From contig PEXL01000036.1 in the NCBI GenBank assembly GCA_002779065.1, forward strand, positions 1 through 14,746: a DNA stretch of 14,746 nt, written 5' to 3'. This DNA is from Candidatus Diapherotrites archaeon CG08_land_8_20_14_0_20_34_12 (GTDB lineage: Archaea > Iainarchaeota > Iainarchaeia > Iainarchaeales > 0-14-0-20-34-12). A program made the position numbers and the translations under genes. Below, in pieces: positions 1-7,531 of the stretch. Numbering within the stretch: position 1 is the stretch's first letter; the number at the start of each line of letters is the position of its first letter. Below the pieces are notes generated by a model that saw only the letters and a program-made list of their open reading frames with translations, ran no database searches and was not told the origin of the DNA.

Positions 1-6
1 TTTGAT

Positions 7-969
7 TTGCGTGGAAAAAAGATAACTGACATCCTAGCTGAAAATAGATTTACCCTTTCAGTTGAAATTGTTCCCTTGAGGAACGGCAAGAGTTATGGTG
101 AAATTTTAGGGGATATTGGGAAGCTTTCCACGTTAGGCATAGATTTTGCCAGCGTAACTAAAGGGGCAGGTGGCGGTTTAAGGGGAGGTTCACTTCCATT
201 GAGTTATTTTATTACACAAAGATTTGGGATTAATTCAATAGCTCATTTTACCTGCATGGAACGGACAAAAGAGCAGATTGAAACAGAATTGGTTGATTAC
301 CATCTTTTTGGTATAAAAAATATTTTAGCATTAAGAGGGGATCTGCCAGTAGGGAATAATTCTCTTAATATAAAATCAGATTATGAGTATGCCTGGCAGC
401 TTGTAAGGCAAATAAATTCTATGAACAATGGTATCTACCTTAAGAGAGCTGAAACGGAAAAAGGTACAGGAGAAAGAACTGATTTTTGCATAGGAGTAGC
501 GGCCTATCCTTCAGCCCCAAATATTGATGAACAAATAGCATATTTGGCAAAAAAGGTTGATGAAGGGGCAGAATATGCCCTAACCCAAATGATTTTTGAT
601 AGTTCTGCTTATTTTAATTACCTGGACAAGTGCAAAGAATCTGGAATAAACATTCCAATAATTCCAGGAATAAGGCCAATAGTGAACAGGGCGCAATGCG
701 AATTCAGTGAAAAATTCTTTGGTTTAAAAATACCGAATGAACTTAAAAATGCTGTGACTGTTAATGATCAGGCAATTGCAAGGGAGAACGGTTTGGAATA
801 TGCAATAGGCCTGTGTGATGAATTGAAAAGAAATGGCGCTCCTGGCTTACATTTATTTGTGATAAATGATATCAAAGCAGCATGTGAAATAATAACTTCG
901 CTGAGAAAAAAGGAAGAAAATGCACAGTTCTGCCGGGATTTTTACCATAATCCATATAAAATAAATTAA
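7..969 (+). CDS. metF: Methylenetetrahydrofolate reductase (MTHFR), possibly 5'-partial
   Basis: Predicted flavoprotein that reduces 5,10-methylene-tetrahydrofolate to 5-methyl-tetrahydrofolate, the methyl donor for the methionine synthase two genes downstream. The 320 residues fit a single MTHFR TIM barrel. Seen directly: the N-terminal SVEIVP strand with Glu20 (equivalent of the catalytic Glu in the bacterial FEFFPP motif), AHFTC at about 80-83, the ALRGD motif with Asp112, and GVAAYPSAP at about 162-170 (family form GVAGYPEGH). The start used is TTG at position 7. The frame stays open to base 1, so the true start could be a few codons further left, but the family alignment begins close to this TTG. 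The next gene starts 25 bases after the stop, on the same strand, consistent with an operon. Family assignment is firm; the exact start is not. Confidence 0.9.
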   Translation: MRGKKITDILAENRFTLSVEIVPLRNGKSYGEILGDIGKLSTLGIDFASVTKGAGGGLRGGSLPLSYFITQRFGINSIAHFTCMERTKEQIETELVDYHLFGIKNILALRGDLPVGNNSLNIKSDYEYAWQLVRQINSMNNGIYLKRAETEKGTGERTDFCIGVAAYPSAPNIDEQIAYLAKKVDEGAEYALTQMIFDSSAYFNYLDKCKESGINIPIIPGIRPIVNRAQCEFSEKFFGLKIPNELKNAVTVNDQAIARENGLEYAIGLCDELKRNGAPGLHLFVINDIKAACEIITSLRKKEENAQFCRDFYHNPYKIN

Positions 970-994
970 TAACCTATCCCTCAAATGATTTTTT

Positions 995-1573
995 ATGGCT
1001 GAATTACTTGGGTTTAAGATAACTGTTTCAACTGAGGAAGTCCTAAAACAATTGCGTGATGAAAAACCTGATGAAAGGACAAAAAAGTTGGTTGCTAGCT
1101 GGATAAATAAAAGCAAAAATCTAATTAACCCCAAGGCAATTGTTAAAGAATTCAAGATAACCCAAAAAGGGAAAGATTTTGTCGAAATTGATAATAAATT
1201 AAAAATAAGGAGCAGGAATGTTGCATTCTTGCTTAAGGATTGCGAAAAGGCAACATTTTTTGCTTGCACACTTTCTTCAGATTTCCAAGAAAAATCTGAA
1301 AATCTTTTAGTTTCAGTGATAGTTGATGCTATTGGTTCAGTTGCTGTTGAGAAGCTTGCCGAGAAGGTAAGCGCTGTTGTTTGTGAAAAGGCAAAGTGGA
1401 AAGGTTTCAAAATTACCCAAAGATATGGCTGCGGGTTTGCAGACTGGTCGCTTGGTGACCAGCCAAAAATATTAAAAATTCTTAATGCTTCAAAGATTGG
1501 ATTGAAGGCAAACAAGGCAAATATTCTGATTCCAAGAAAATCTATTACCGCAATAATTGGGTGTTATGCGTGA
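995..1573 (+). CDS. Stand-alone cobalamin-dependent methionine synthase reactivation domain
   Basis: A 192-residue protein matching the AdoMet-binding activation domain normally fused to the C-terminus of MetH (Pfam Met_synt_B12). In MetH this domain binds S-adenosylmethionine and remethylates cobalamin that has been oxidised to cob(II)alamin. Recognisable here: the AdoMet-site stretch RYGCGFADWSLGDQPKI (143-159), equivalent to the Arg-rich/Gly-Tyr loop of MetH, and the C-terminal IPRKSITAIIG (179-189). A hydrophobic helical segment (104-130) precedes the loop. It ends in TGA at 1571-1573, which overlaps the GTG start of the synthase gene in a GTGA arrangement, so translation is probably coupled. 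The downstream synthase lacks this domain, so the two proteins should act together in trans. A similar split is known in Thermotoga maritima (TM0268/TM0269). Confidence 0.88.
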   Translation: MAELLGFKITVSTEEVLKQLRDEKPDERTKKLVASWINKSKNLINPKAIVKEFKITQKGKDFVEIDNKLKIRSRNVAFLLKDCEKATFFACTLSSDFQEKSENLLVSVIVDAIGSVAVEKLAEKVSAVVCEKAKWKGFKITQRYGCGFADWSLGDQPKILKILNASKIGLKANKANILIPRKSITAIIGCYA

Positions 1574-3906
1574 ATATCCTAAAGGAAATGCAGGACAGGA
1601 TTCTTATTTTGGACGGGGCAATGGGCACAATGATCCAGTCATTAGGCTACAATGAACGTTTGAATGAATTGCTTAACCTGAAAAAGCCGGATGTTATAGA
1701 AGGCATATACAAAGCATACTTGGATGCCGGCGCAGATATAATTGAAACAAATACATTTTCCGCGAACAGGATAAAGCTTTCTGAATTCAATCTGCAGGAT
1801 AAAATAAAAGAAATAAATGAGACTGCTGTTGAAATTGCAAGGAAAGCCGCAAAATCAAATGCTTTTGTTGCAGCAGATATTTCTTTTTCAGGAAAGTATA
1901 TCGAACCTTTGGGCAATCTGACCTTTGACCAAGCCTATGAAAATTATGCCGAGCAGATTAGCTATTTGAAAAAGGCAGATATTCTTCTGGTTGAAACCCT
2001 CATGGATATTAAAGATTTGAAAACCTCTTTGATAGCTGCACAGGATAATTGGAAAAAGCCAATATTTTGTTCAATGACTTTTGACACCGATAGAACATCA
2101 ACTGGCACGGATGTCAAGAGTTATCTGACAGTTGCAGAATCTTTTGATGTTGATGCTGTTGGTGTTAATTGTGGAGATCCAAAACTGCTTATTAAGATTG
2201 TAGAAAAGATGTGCCAGAATACAAATAAGCCTGTTTTAGTTTATCCTAATGCAGGCATCCCAAAACTGTTGAATGGCAAAACAGTCTTTGATGTTCAACC
2301 AAGAGGCATGGTTCATTATGCTAAAAAATTTGCTTCATTTGGCGCAAATATTATTGGAGGCTGCTGTGGCACTACTCCTTTACACATAAAAGAGATTGCA
2401 AACGCAGTCAAGCATATTAAGCCCAAAAAAAGAAATAATGAAATACCTTCAAGGGTTTGTTCGGCGAGCAGAACGATAGAATTTGGCAAGAAGGTAATTA
2501 TTGGGGAAAGCATTAACCCCACAAATAAAAAAGATTTGGAAAAGGAGACCCTGGAAGGCAAGACTTCTTTGATGAAAACCATTGCACTGGAGGAGAAGAA
2601 GGCAGGCGCCGATATCCTTGATGTGAATGTTTGCATTCCCTTGGGCAATGAGGAGATTATGCTGCCAAAGGCAGTTCTTGATATTGGATCTGCAGTTGAT
2701 TTGCCGCTTTGCTTGGATTCAAAAAACATAAAAGCTTTAGAAAATGCCCTTAAAAAGTGCAGTGGAAAACCAATAATTAATTCTGTTGATGGTGAAAAAA
2801 GGCATCTGGAAAACATATTGCCTTTGGCGAAACGTTATGGCGCGTCAGTTATTGCCTTAACCCTTGATAATAAAGGAATACCAAAAACCGCTAATGAAAG
2901 ATTAAAGATTGCAAAACGGATTTTGGGCAAGGCAGAAAAAATTGGTTTAAGCAGGAAGGATATTTTAGTTGATACTCTAGCAATTACTCTTGCAGTTAAT
3001 GAAAATAATGCAAAAATTACTTTAGATGCAATTAAAAAAGTAAAAAACTTAGGATTAAACACAGTTCTCGGCGTTAGCAATATCTCTCACGGATTGCCTA
3101 ATAGGAGGCAGATTAATTTTTCCTTTTTGGTTGATGCATTAAATTCAGGATTGGATGCAGCAATCTTGAACCCTTTTGACAGCGTAATGGTAGAGGCAAT
3201 GCATGATGCCAAAAGATTTAGTGAGAAAAAATCTATTGAAAAGTATATGCAGGCATTCAAGGAGAAAAAAATATTAAATAAAAAGCGGCCGATTAAGGAA
3301 CAGTTGAAGCAGGCAATTGTTGACGGCCTAGATGATAGCATAGAATCCTTGATCCACGAAGCATTGGCAGAATTTTCCCCTTTTGAGGTAAATAATTATT
3401 TGATTGAAGGCATGGAAATTGTCGGGAAAAGATTTAAGGGCAAGAAAATATTTTTACCTAGTGTTTTAATTTCTGCCTCAGCAATGAAAAAAGCAACAGG
3501 TATCCTAAATAAAAAAATTAAGAAAAAAAAGGATAACAAATCCAAGATTGTTTTTGCCACAGTGAAGAATGATATCCATGATTTAGGGAAAAATATCGTA
3601 ATCACGCTTTTGGAAAGCCATGGCTTTAATGTAACTGATTTGGGTGCAGATGTTTCAGAAAAAAAGATAGTTGAAGTTGCAACCAAGGAACATGCTGATA
3701 TTGTCTGCCTAAGTGCCTTAATGACTACTACTATGATTGAAATGCCGAAAGTGATTGCAGCATTAAGAAATGCAAATTTTAACAAACCAATAATGATTGG
3801 CGGGGCAATTGTAAACCAAAAATTTGCGGAACAATGCGGAGCATATTATGCTAGAAATGCAGTAGAAGGCGTTGATAAAATAAAGGAGATTTTAGCCAAG
3901 AACTAG
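1570..3906 (+). CDS. metH: Cobalamin-dependent methionine synthase lacking the reactivation domain
   Basis: Transfers a methyl group from methyl-tetrahydrofolate through cobalamin to homocysteine. Start chosen at GTG 1570 because it overlaps the upstream TGA by four bases (GTGA); an in-frame GTG at 1561 would add three residues. Length is 778 residues. Domains in order: homocysteine-binding barrel (about 10-290) with the DGAMGT motif and the three zinc ligands Cys201 (GVNCGD), Cys265 and Cys266 (GGCCGTTP); pterin-binding barrel (about 305-555) with GESINPT and DVN motifs; helical cobalamin cap (about 575-645); a lysine-rich linker; and a Rossmann-type B12 domain (about 656-776) with the cobalt-ligand motif DIHDLG, His670. 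The roughly 330-residue AdoMet reactivation domain of E. coli MetH is absent and is encoded by the preceding gene. A T-rich tract follows the stop. Confidence 0.93.
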   Translation: MNILKEMQDRILILDGAMGTMIQSLGYNERLNELLNLKKPDVIEGIYKAYLDAGADIIETNTFSANRIKLSEFNLQDKIKEINETAVEIARKAAKSNAFVAADISFSGKYIEPLGNLTFDQAYENYAEQISYLKKADILLVETLMDIKDLKTSLIAAQDNWKKPIFCSMTFDTDRTSTGTDVKSYLTVAESFDVDAVGVNCGDPKLLIKIVEKMCQNTNKPVLVYPNAGIPKLLNGKTVFDVQPRGMVHYAKKFASFGANIIGGCCGTTPLHIKEIANAVKHIKPKKRNNEIPSRVCSASRTIEFGKKVIIGESINPTNKKDLEKETLEGKTSLMKTIALEEKKAGADILDVNVCIPLGNEEIMLPKAVLDIGSAVDLPLCLDSKNIKALENALKKCSGKPIINSVDGEKRHLENILPLAKRYGASVIALTLDNKGIPKTANERLKIAKRILGKAEKIGLSRKDILVDTLAITLAVNENNAKITLDAIKKVKNLGLNTVLGVSNISHGLPNRRQINFSFLVDALNSGLDAAILNPFDSVMVEAMHDAKRFSEKKSIEKYMQAFKEKKILNKKRPIKEQLKQAIVDGLDDSIESLIHEALAEFSPFEVNNYLIEGMEIVGKRFKGKKIFLPSVLISASAMKKATGILNKKIKKKKDNKSKIVFATVKNDIHDLGKNIVITLLESHGFNVTDLGADVSEKKIVEVATKEHADIVCLSALMTTTMIEMPKVIAALRNANFNKPIMIGGAIVNQKFAEQCGAYYARNAVEGVDKIKEILAKN

Positions 3907-3907
3907 C

Positions 3908-3920
3908 TTATTTTGGTTTT
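3908..3920 (+). terminator. Oligo-T terminator after the methionine operon
   Basis: Immediately after the metH stop the coding strand becomes T-rich (ttattttggtttt). Archaeal RNA polymerase terminates on such tracts without a hairpin. No stem is visible. The assignment rests on position and composition only. Confidence 0.45.
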
Positions 3921-3975
3921 GTATATTTAAATATCTGAATGCCCTAGTAGTAAATGCCAAATAGCCAGCACAAGG

Positions 3976-3983
3976 CTTAAATA
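3976..3983 (+). promoter_or_regulatory. TATA-like element for scpA
   Basis: cttaaata lies about 30 bases ahead of the GTG at 4012. This is the spacing expected if the transcript starts at or just before that codon, and it is one reason for preferring GTG 4012 over TTG 3991. A second, stronger AT element with a perfect 12-base palindrome sits at 3923-3934 and could serve as an alternative promoter with a longer leader. Confidence 0.5.
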
Positions 3984-4011
3984 GTTCTTTTTGTATCTAT
4001 TCTATTGCTTT

Positions 4012-4800
4012 GTGGCAAATTCAGGTGATGATAGGGACATCATTTGTGCAAAATTGCTAAGCAAGTTCCACTGTGATATAATGGATATTGAAGAGCCTAT
4101 TCTGGATGAAATCCAGATAAATAAAGAAGATGACTTAGTCGATTTAATCTACATGCCTGCATGGAAGATGATTCTTATTGATGTAATTAAAAGAGAAAAA
4201 TTTGATATCTGGGATATTGATATTTCACTGCTTGCTGAAAAATATCTTGGCAGAATAAAAACTTTGCAGGATTCAAATTTAAGAATTCCAGCAAATGCAA
4301 TCTTAGCTTCAGCATTACTTTTGCGTTTTAAAAGTAAAACTATAAAAATTTCTTCAATTGAAGAAGAGGATGAGGATCTGCTCGCACAGCAGCAAGCTAA
4401 TTTATACCAGTTTGATGGTTTTATACCAGAATTAACTTCTACCGGAAAGATTAGAACTGGAAATATTTCTTTGGATGAATTGGTAACATCAATTGAAGAA
4501 ATCCTTGAAAAAACATCAAAGCGCTCTTTGAAGGTTCCGGTGGCAAAACCAGAATTTTTATTAAATTTGGGGACAATTGACTGGGACAAAAAAATGGATG
4601 AGGTTTTAGCTTTAATTCTGCAAAATGTTGATTCCCAAGGGTTAGTTTTATTTTCTTCCTTAACAAATGCAGAAAATGTCGATCATCTGGTTGAAACATT
4701 TATTTCTTTATTATTCCTCGCAAACAAAAAGAAGATTTCACTATTCCAAGAGGAATTTTTCGGAGAAATTTTCATTAATGTCTTAAGTGAAGCTAGCTAA
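4012..4800 (+). CDS. scpA: Segregation and condensation protein A (kleisin), ScpA
   Basis: Predicted kleisin subunit of the SMC-ScpA-ScpB chromosome condensation complex; it bridges the SMC head domains and binds the ScpB dimer. From GTG 4012 it is 262 residues, within the ScpA range. The diagnostic block is 48-71, MPAWKMILIDVIKREK followed by FDIWDIDI, matching the archaeal pattern (K/M)PxWxxxLxDLxxxxKxDxWDIDI. A helical stretch with KYLGRI and the NLRIPANAILASALLLRFKS region follow. An acidic linker (EEEDED, about 117-122) leads to a C-terminal region of about 80 residues that fits the winged-helix end of kleisins. Start is uncertain: TTG 3991 is too close to the TATA element, and ATG 4081 (239 residues) with a GTGAT three bases upstream is also possible. 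No smc gene is in the window; ScpB is at 7532. Confidence 0.85.
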   Translation: MANSGDDRDIICAKLLSKFHCDIMDIEEPILDEIQINKEDDLVDLIYMPAWKMILIDVIKREKFDIWDIDISLLAEKYLGRIKTLQDSNLRIPANAILASALLLRFKSKTIKISSIEEEDEDLLAQQQANLYQFDGFIPELTSTGKIRTGNISLDELVTSIEEILEKTSKRSLKVPVAKPEFLLNLGTIDWDKKMDEVLALILQNVDSQGLVLFSSLTNAENVDHLVETFISLLFLANKKKISLFQEEFFGEIFINVLSEAS

Positions 4801-4826
4801 TTCTTTTTTAACTCTGTTACCTTTTT
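4801..4826 (+). terminator. Oligo-T terminator after scpA
   Basis: Two T runs (ttctttttt and ccttttttc) directly follow the scpA stop in the short convergent gap before the phosphate permease. This is consistent with hairpin-free archaeal termination. No matching T run is evident on the other strand for the permease. Confidence 0.5.
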
Positions 4827-4845
4827 TCACCTCGGCTAATTACAT

Positions 4846-5844
4846 TTATAAAACCACAATCAGTATTTTATAAACAGTAAAACTTATTATTGCACTTGTA
4901 GGTATGGTAAATAACCAAGCATATATCATCTTCCTGACAATTTTCCAGCGGACAGCGCTGGTCCTTTTTGTTAATCCTACACCGGTAATTGCTCCTGACA
5001 TTACATGAGTAGTGCTTACCGGAATCCCTAACATAGTACAAATTATAATTGTAAAAGCACAAGAACTTTCAGCACAGAACCCATTTATCGGCTTTAGGTT
5101 AGTTAATCTTACCCCCATTGTTTTGACAACCATCCATCCGCCTGCCAATGTTCCTAAAGCAATTGTTGTGTGAGACAGTATTACTACCCACCAAGGTACA
5201 TAAAAAGTAGTTCCAAGCAGTCCTGCACTAAATAGCATTATTGAGATTATGCCCATTGTTTTTTGTGCATCATTTGTACCATGCCCTAAGCTATATATTG
5301 AAACAGAAAGCAATTGTAGTTTTTTAAAATAGTTATTTACAACTGAAGGGTTCATCTTTCTGGCAATCCATAGTGTGATAATTGAGAATATTATCGCACC
5401 AAGTAATCCCACAACAGGTGCGACAAATATAAAAATCACAATAGTAGTCATGCTTGCCATCTGCAATACATTAAGTCCGACAGCAGAAATGCCTGCCCCA
5501 ATTAAGCCACCAATTAATGCATGGCTTACTGATATCGGTAATCCGAGAAATGTTGTGGCATATGTCCAAATAATCGCGCCAACCAAAGCACTTATAATTA
5601 AAATTGGCGTTACCACAGCAGGGTCAATAATCCCCTTTCCTATTGTTGTTGCAACCGCAACACCAAAAACAAAAGCAGCAATAAAATTACAAACAGCAGC
5701 AAGCAAAACAGCCTGCCTCATTGTCAAAACCCTTGTTGCTACTATTGTTGAAATAGAATTTGCGGCATCGTTAAATCCATTTCCAAAATCAAAGAGTAAT
5801 GCAAGCACTACTCCAATAATAACTAGACCCAGAGGATCAATCAT
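4846..5844 (-). CDS. pit: PiT-family inorganic phosphate permease
   Basis: Membrane transporter of the PHO-4/PiT family, which imports phosphate coupled to a cation gradient. It has 332 residues and about ten hydrophobic segments. The two inverted family signatures are present: GFNDAANS (23-30) near the N-terminus and GHGTNDAQKTMG (187-198) after the central loop. The internal duplication also shows in GLPISVSHALIGGLIGAG (101-118) and GIPVSTTHVMSGAITGVG near the C-terminus. The start ATG (5842-5844) lies inside the end of the upstream DUF47 gene, an eight-base overlap. A Shine-Dalgarno-like GTGAT sits five bases before it (plus-strand 5850-5854). Co-transcription with the DUF47 partner is the usual arrangement for this family and suggests control of phosphate uptake by that partner. 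Confidence 0.93.
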   Translation of the reverse strand: MIDPLGLVIIGVVLALLFDFGNGFNDAANSISTIVATRVLTMRQAVLLAAVCNFIAAFVFGVAVATTIGKGIIDPAVVTPILIISALVGAIIWTYATTFLGLPISVSHALIGGLIGAGISAVGLNVLQMASMTTIVIFIFVAPVVGLLGAIIFSIITLWIARKMNPSVVNNYFKKLQLLSVSIYSLGHGTNDAQKTMGIISIMLFSAGLLGTTFYVPWWVVILSHTTIALGTLAGGWMVVKTMGVRLTNLKPINGFCAESSCAFTIIICTMLGIPVSTTHVMSGAITGVGLTKRTSAVRWKIVRKMIYAWLFTIPTSAIISFTVYKILIVVL

Positions 5845-6475
5845 ACTTTATCACGATAGCCTGAATAATATCGGCTATTTCAGTTCCTTTGTCAAACACT
5901 TCTTCCAAGCCTTCGTGCATATCCTTGAATTTTATTATTTCAATAGCATTATTGTTCTCAAATAGCTGAGAGATTGAATCCTCATATAAAGTATCGCCCT
6001 TATTTTCTATGGAATAAATATGCTCACACAATCTTTTTGCTTCCTTAAGTTTTGTCAGATTATTTATTGTTATATGTATTTTTTTTACAAGTTCATATAT
6101 TAATTCAGCCTGTTTTTTCATTAATGTTGGTATTTTATCAATTTTGTAAAGAATTAGTTTTCTTGCATTCTCATCAATTAAATCTAAAATATCATCCTGC
6201 AAACCAGCCAATTCATGGATATCTTCCCTGTCAAACGGAGTTACAAGGCTTTTGTTAAGGCATTCAATTATATCATATGTTTGTGTATCGCCTTTATCTT
6301 CAATCTTTTTTATTTTTTCAATTATTTGCCTTTTTTTATGATCATTCAATGAATCATATTCTTTTAAAAAATTAGCAAATTCCTCTGATGCTTCGAGAAC
6401 TGTTTCACTCTGCTTATTTAACATATCAAAAAATTTGGTTTCTTTTGGCAGAAAAAAACTTATTACTCTATTCAT
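5837..6475 (-). CDS. DUF47/PhoU-like phosphate transport regulator
   Basis: A 212-residue all-helical soluble protein of the DUF47 family (PhoU-related), which is typically encoded next to PiT permeases and thought to regulate them. Two repeats of the metal-binding motif are visible: IEDKGD (58-63) and IENKGD (156-161), each followed by acidic helix residues. The family stretch TPFDREDIHELAGLQDDILD is at 79-98. The 3' end overlaps the permease start by eight bases, so translation is probably coupled. The gene begins at ATG 6473-6475, about 27 bases from a TATA-like element, fitting a leaderless message. The regulatory role is inferred from family and neighbourhood. Confidence 0.88.
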   Translation of the reverse strand: MNRVISFFLPKETKFFDMLNKQSETVLEASEEFANFLKEYDSLNDHKKRQIIEKIKKIEDKGDTQTYDIIECLNKSLVTPFDREDIHELAGLQDDILDLIDENARKLILYKIDKIPTLMKKQAELIYELVKKIHITINNLTKLKEAKRLCEHIYSIENKGDTLYEDSISQLFENNNAIEIIKFKDMHEGLEEVFDKGTEIADIIQAIVIKYD

Positions 6476-6500
6476 GATGATTTTCAGGCACTAAAGGTTT

Positions 6501-6507
6501 TTAAATA
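6501..6507 (-). promoter_or_regulatory. TATA-like element for the DUF47-PiT operon
   Basis: On the minus strand this reads tatttaa, flanked by further A/T. Its centre is about 29 bases from the DUF47 ATG, placing transcription start almost at the start codon. Confidence 0.5.
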
Positions 6508-6535
6508 TTAGGTCATTATCGAATACATCTATAGT

Positions 6536-7447
6536 TTATAGAAAATATAGGGCAACAAATCCAACAATAAAAAGCAGCAAATGCATATAGATTATGCGGT
6601 ATCTCTTTCCAATATCTATTTTTTTCGGATCTTTCAAAGCTTGTTGATATGATGGAAAAGTTAAAAATGAAAGCAAAACAAGCCAGCCATATTTTAATGG
6701 CAAATAACCCCAGTCTTTTAAACCCTGCAAAAATTCTAATCCAGTTAATGTCATTAGTATGAATGAAACTGCACCAAAAGCAATTGCTAAATATGAAAGA
6801 ATCATCAAATTTTTTTCTCCGAACAATACTACGCTGCTCCTATACCCTAGTTCATCCTCAAGATTCTTTGATGACATTCTGTATAAACAAAATCCGCCAA
6901 ATTGCAATCCTACAATAAACAGCAAAGGCAAGAGCGGAGCATTGAATGTAGGCATTACAAGAATCCAGCCTGCGTAGAACCTGAATATTGGATTAATTGC
7001 AGAGCCAGAAATTAAATCCACAATAGGCCTTTTCTTGAAATTAAATGGTTTAATTGTATACAATACCTGGTTTACAGTCATTGCTAAAAGGCATGTTAAA
7101 AATAAAGCCCCTAAATTTAAGCCAATCCAAAAAGATATTATTAGAAGAACAATCACCAGTAATTTTGCAAGATTTATGCTGACATCCCCGCTTGGTAATG
7201 GCCTTTTTTTCTTCACTGGATGTAAAGCATCCACTTCTTTATCAAATATATCATTTACTGTGTAAAGAGCAGACCATAGGAAACAAACAGAAACCACCCC
7301 ATAAAACAGATTTAAAAAGTCTATATTTACATTAAACATATAATGTGCAACAATAGCTGCAATTAACATATTTCCTGCCGATTTTGTCCATTCCGCAGGC
7401 CTCATAAGATAAACAAGGCTTAAAATTTTAGTAAATAAATCTGACAT
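6536..7447 (-). CDS. UbiA-family membrane prenyltransferase, DPPR-synthase-like
   Basis: Integral membrane enzyme of the UbiA superfamily, 303 residues with about eight or nine hydrophobic helices. The first Asp-rich Mg-diphosphate motif is NDIFDKEVD (65-73), followed by HPVKKKRPLPSG (76-87). The second is weaker: KNLEDELGYR (194-203). The N-terminal LMRPAEWTKSA and the HPxKxxRPxxxG extension resemble decaprenyl-phosphate phosphoribosyltransferase (mycobacterial Rv3806c: RPRQWVKN, NDVRDVEADREHPTKRFRP). They resemble that enzyme more than the archaeal lipid enzyme digeranylgeranylglyceryl phosphate synthase, whose motif lacks the HP-Lys stretch. A polyprenyl-phosphate phosphoribosyl transfer feeding surface glycan synthesis is therefore possible, but the substrate cannot be read from sequence. 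It is divergent from scpB across an 84-base promoter region. UbiA family confident, subfamily tentative. Confidence 0.85.
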   Translation of the reverse strand: MSDLFTKILSLVYLMRPAEWTKSAGNMLIAAIVAHYMFNVNIDFLNLFYGVVSVCFLWSALYTVNDIFDKEVDALHPVKKKRPLPSGDVSINLAKLLVIVLLIISFWIGLNLGALFLTCLLAMTVNQVLYTIKPFNFKKRPIVDLISGSAINPIFRFYAGWILVMPTFNAPLLPLLFIVGLQFGGFCLYRMSSKNLEDELGYRSSVVLFGEKNLMILSYLAIAFGAVSFILMTLTGLEFLQGLKDWGYLPLKYGWLVLLSFLTFPSYQQALKDPKKIDIGKRYRIIYMHLLLFIVGFVALYFL

Positions 7448-7531
7448 GGGTAGTTATTCTATATTATTACGGATTAAAAAGATTACTCTCTTTAATTAAA
7501 ACAATAAAATATTGGCCAATTATATTAAATA
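7448..7531. promoter_or_regulatory. Divergent promoter region, UbiA gene and scpB
   Basis: 84 bases separate the two divergent start codons. Reading toward the UbiA gene, tttttaat (plus-strand 7473-7480) is about 30 bases from its ATG. Reading toward scpB, AT-rich elements at 7491-7500 and 7503-7510 are about 35 and 25 bases from ATG 7532. Both genes could be leaderless. No palindrome stands out. Confidence 0.4.

Noticed and set aside
853..1515. Long minus-strand open frame over the end of MTHFR and the reactivation-domain gene
   Set aside because: It lies antisense to two genes with clear family motifs, and its translation is a low-complexity Ser/Phe/Leu shadow typical of the reverse frame of AT-rich coding DNA.
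5375..5965. Plus-strand open frame of 196 codons across the PiT/DUF47 genes
   Set aside because: It is antisense to a PiT permease with both signatures; the Ala/Ile/Pro/Thr-rich translation mirrors the membrane protein.
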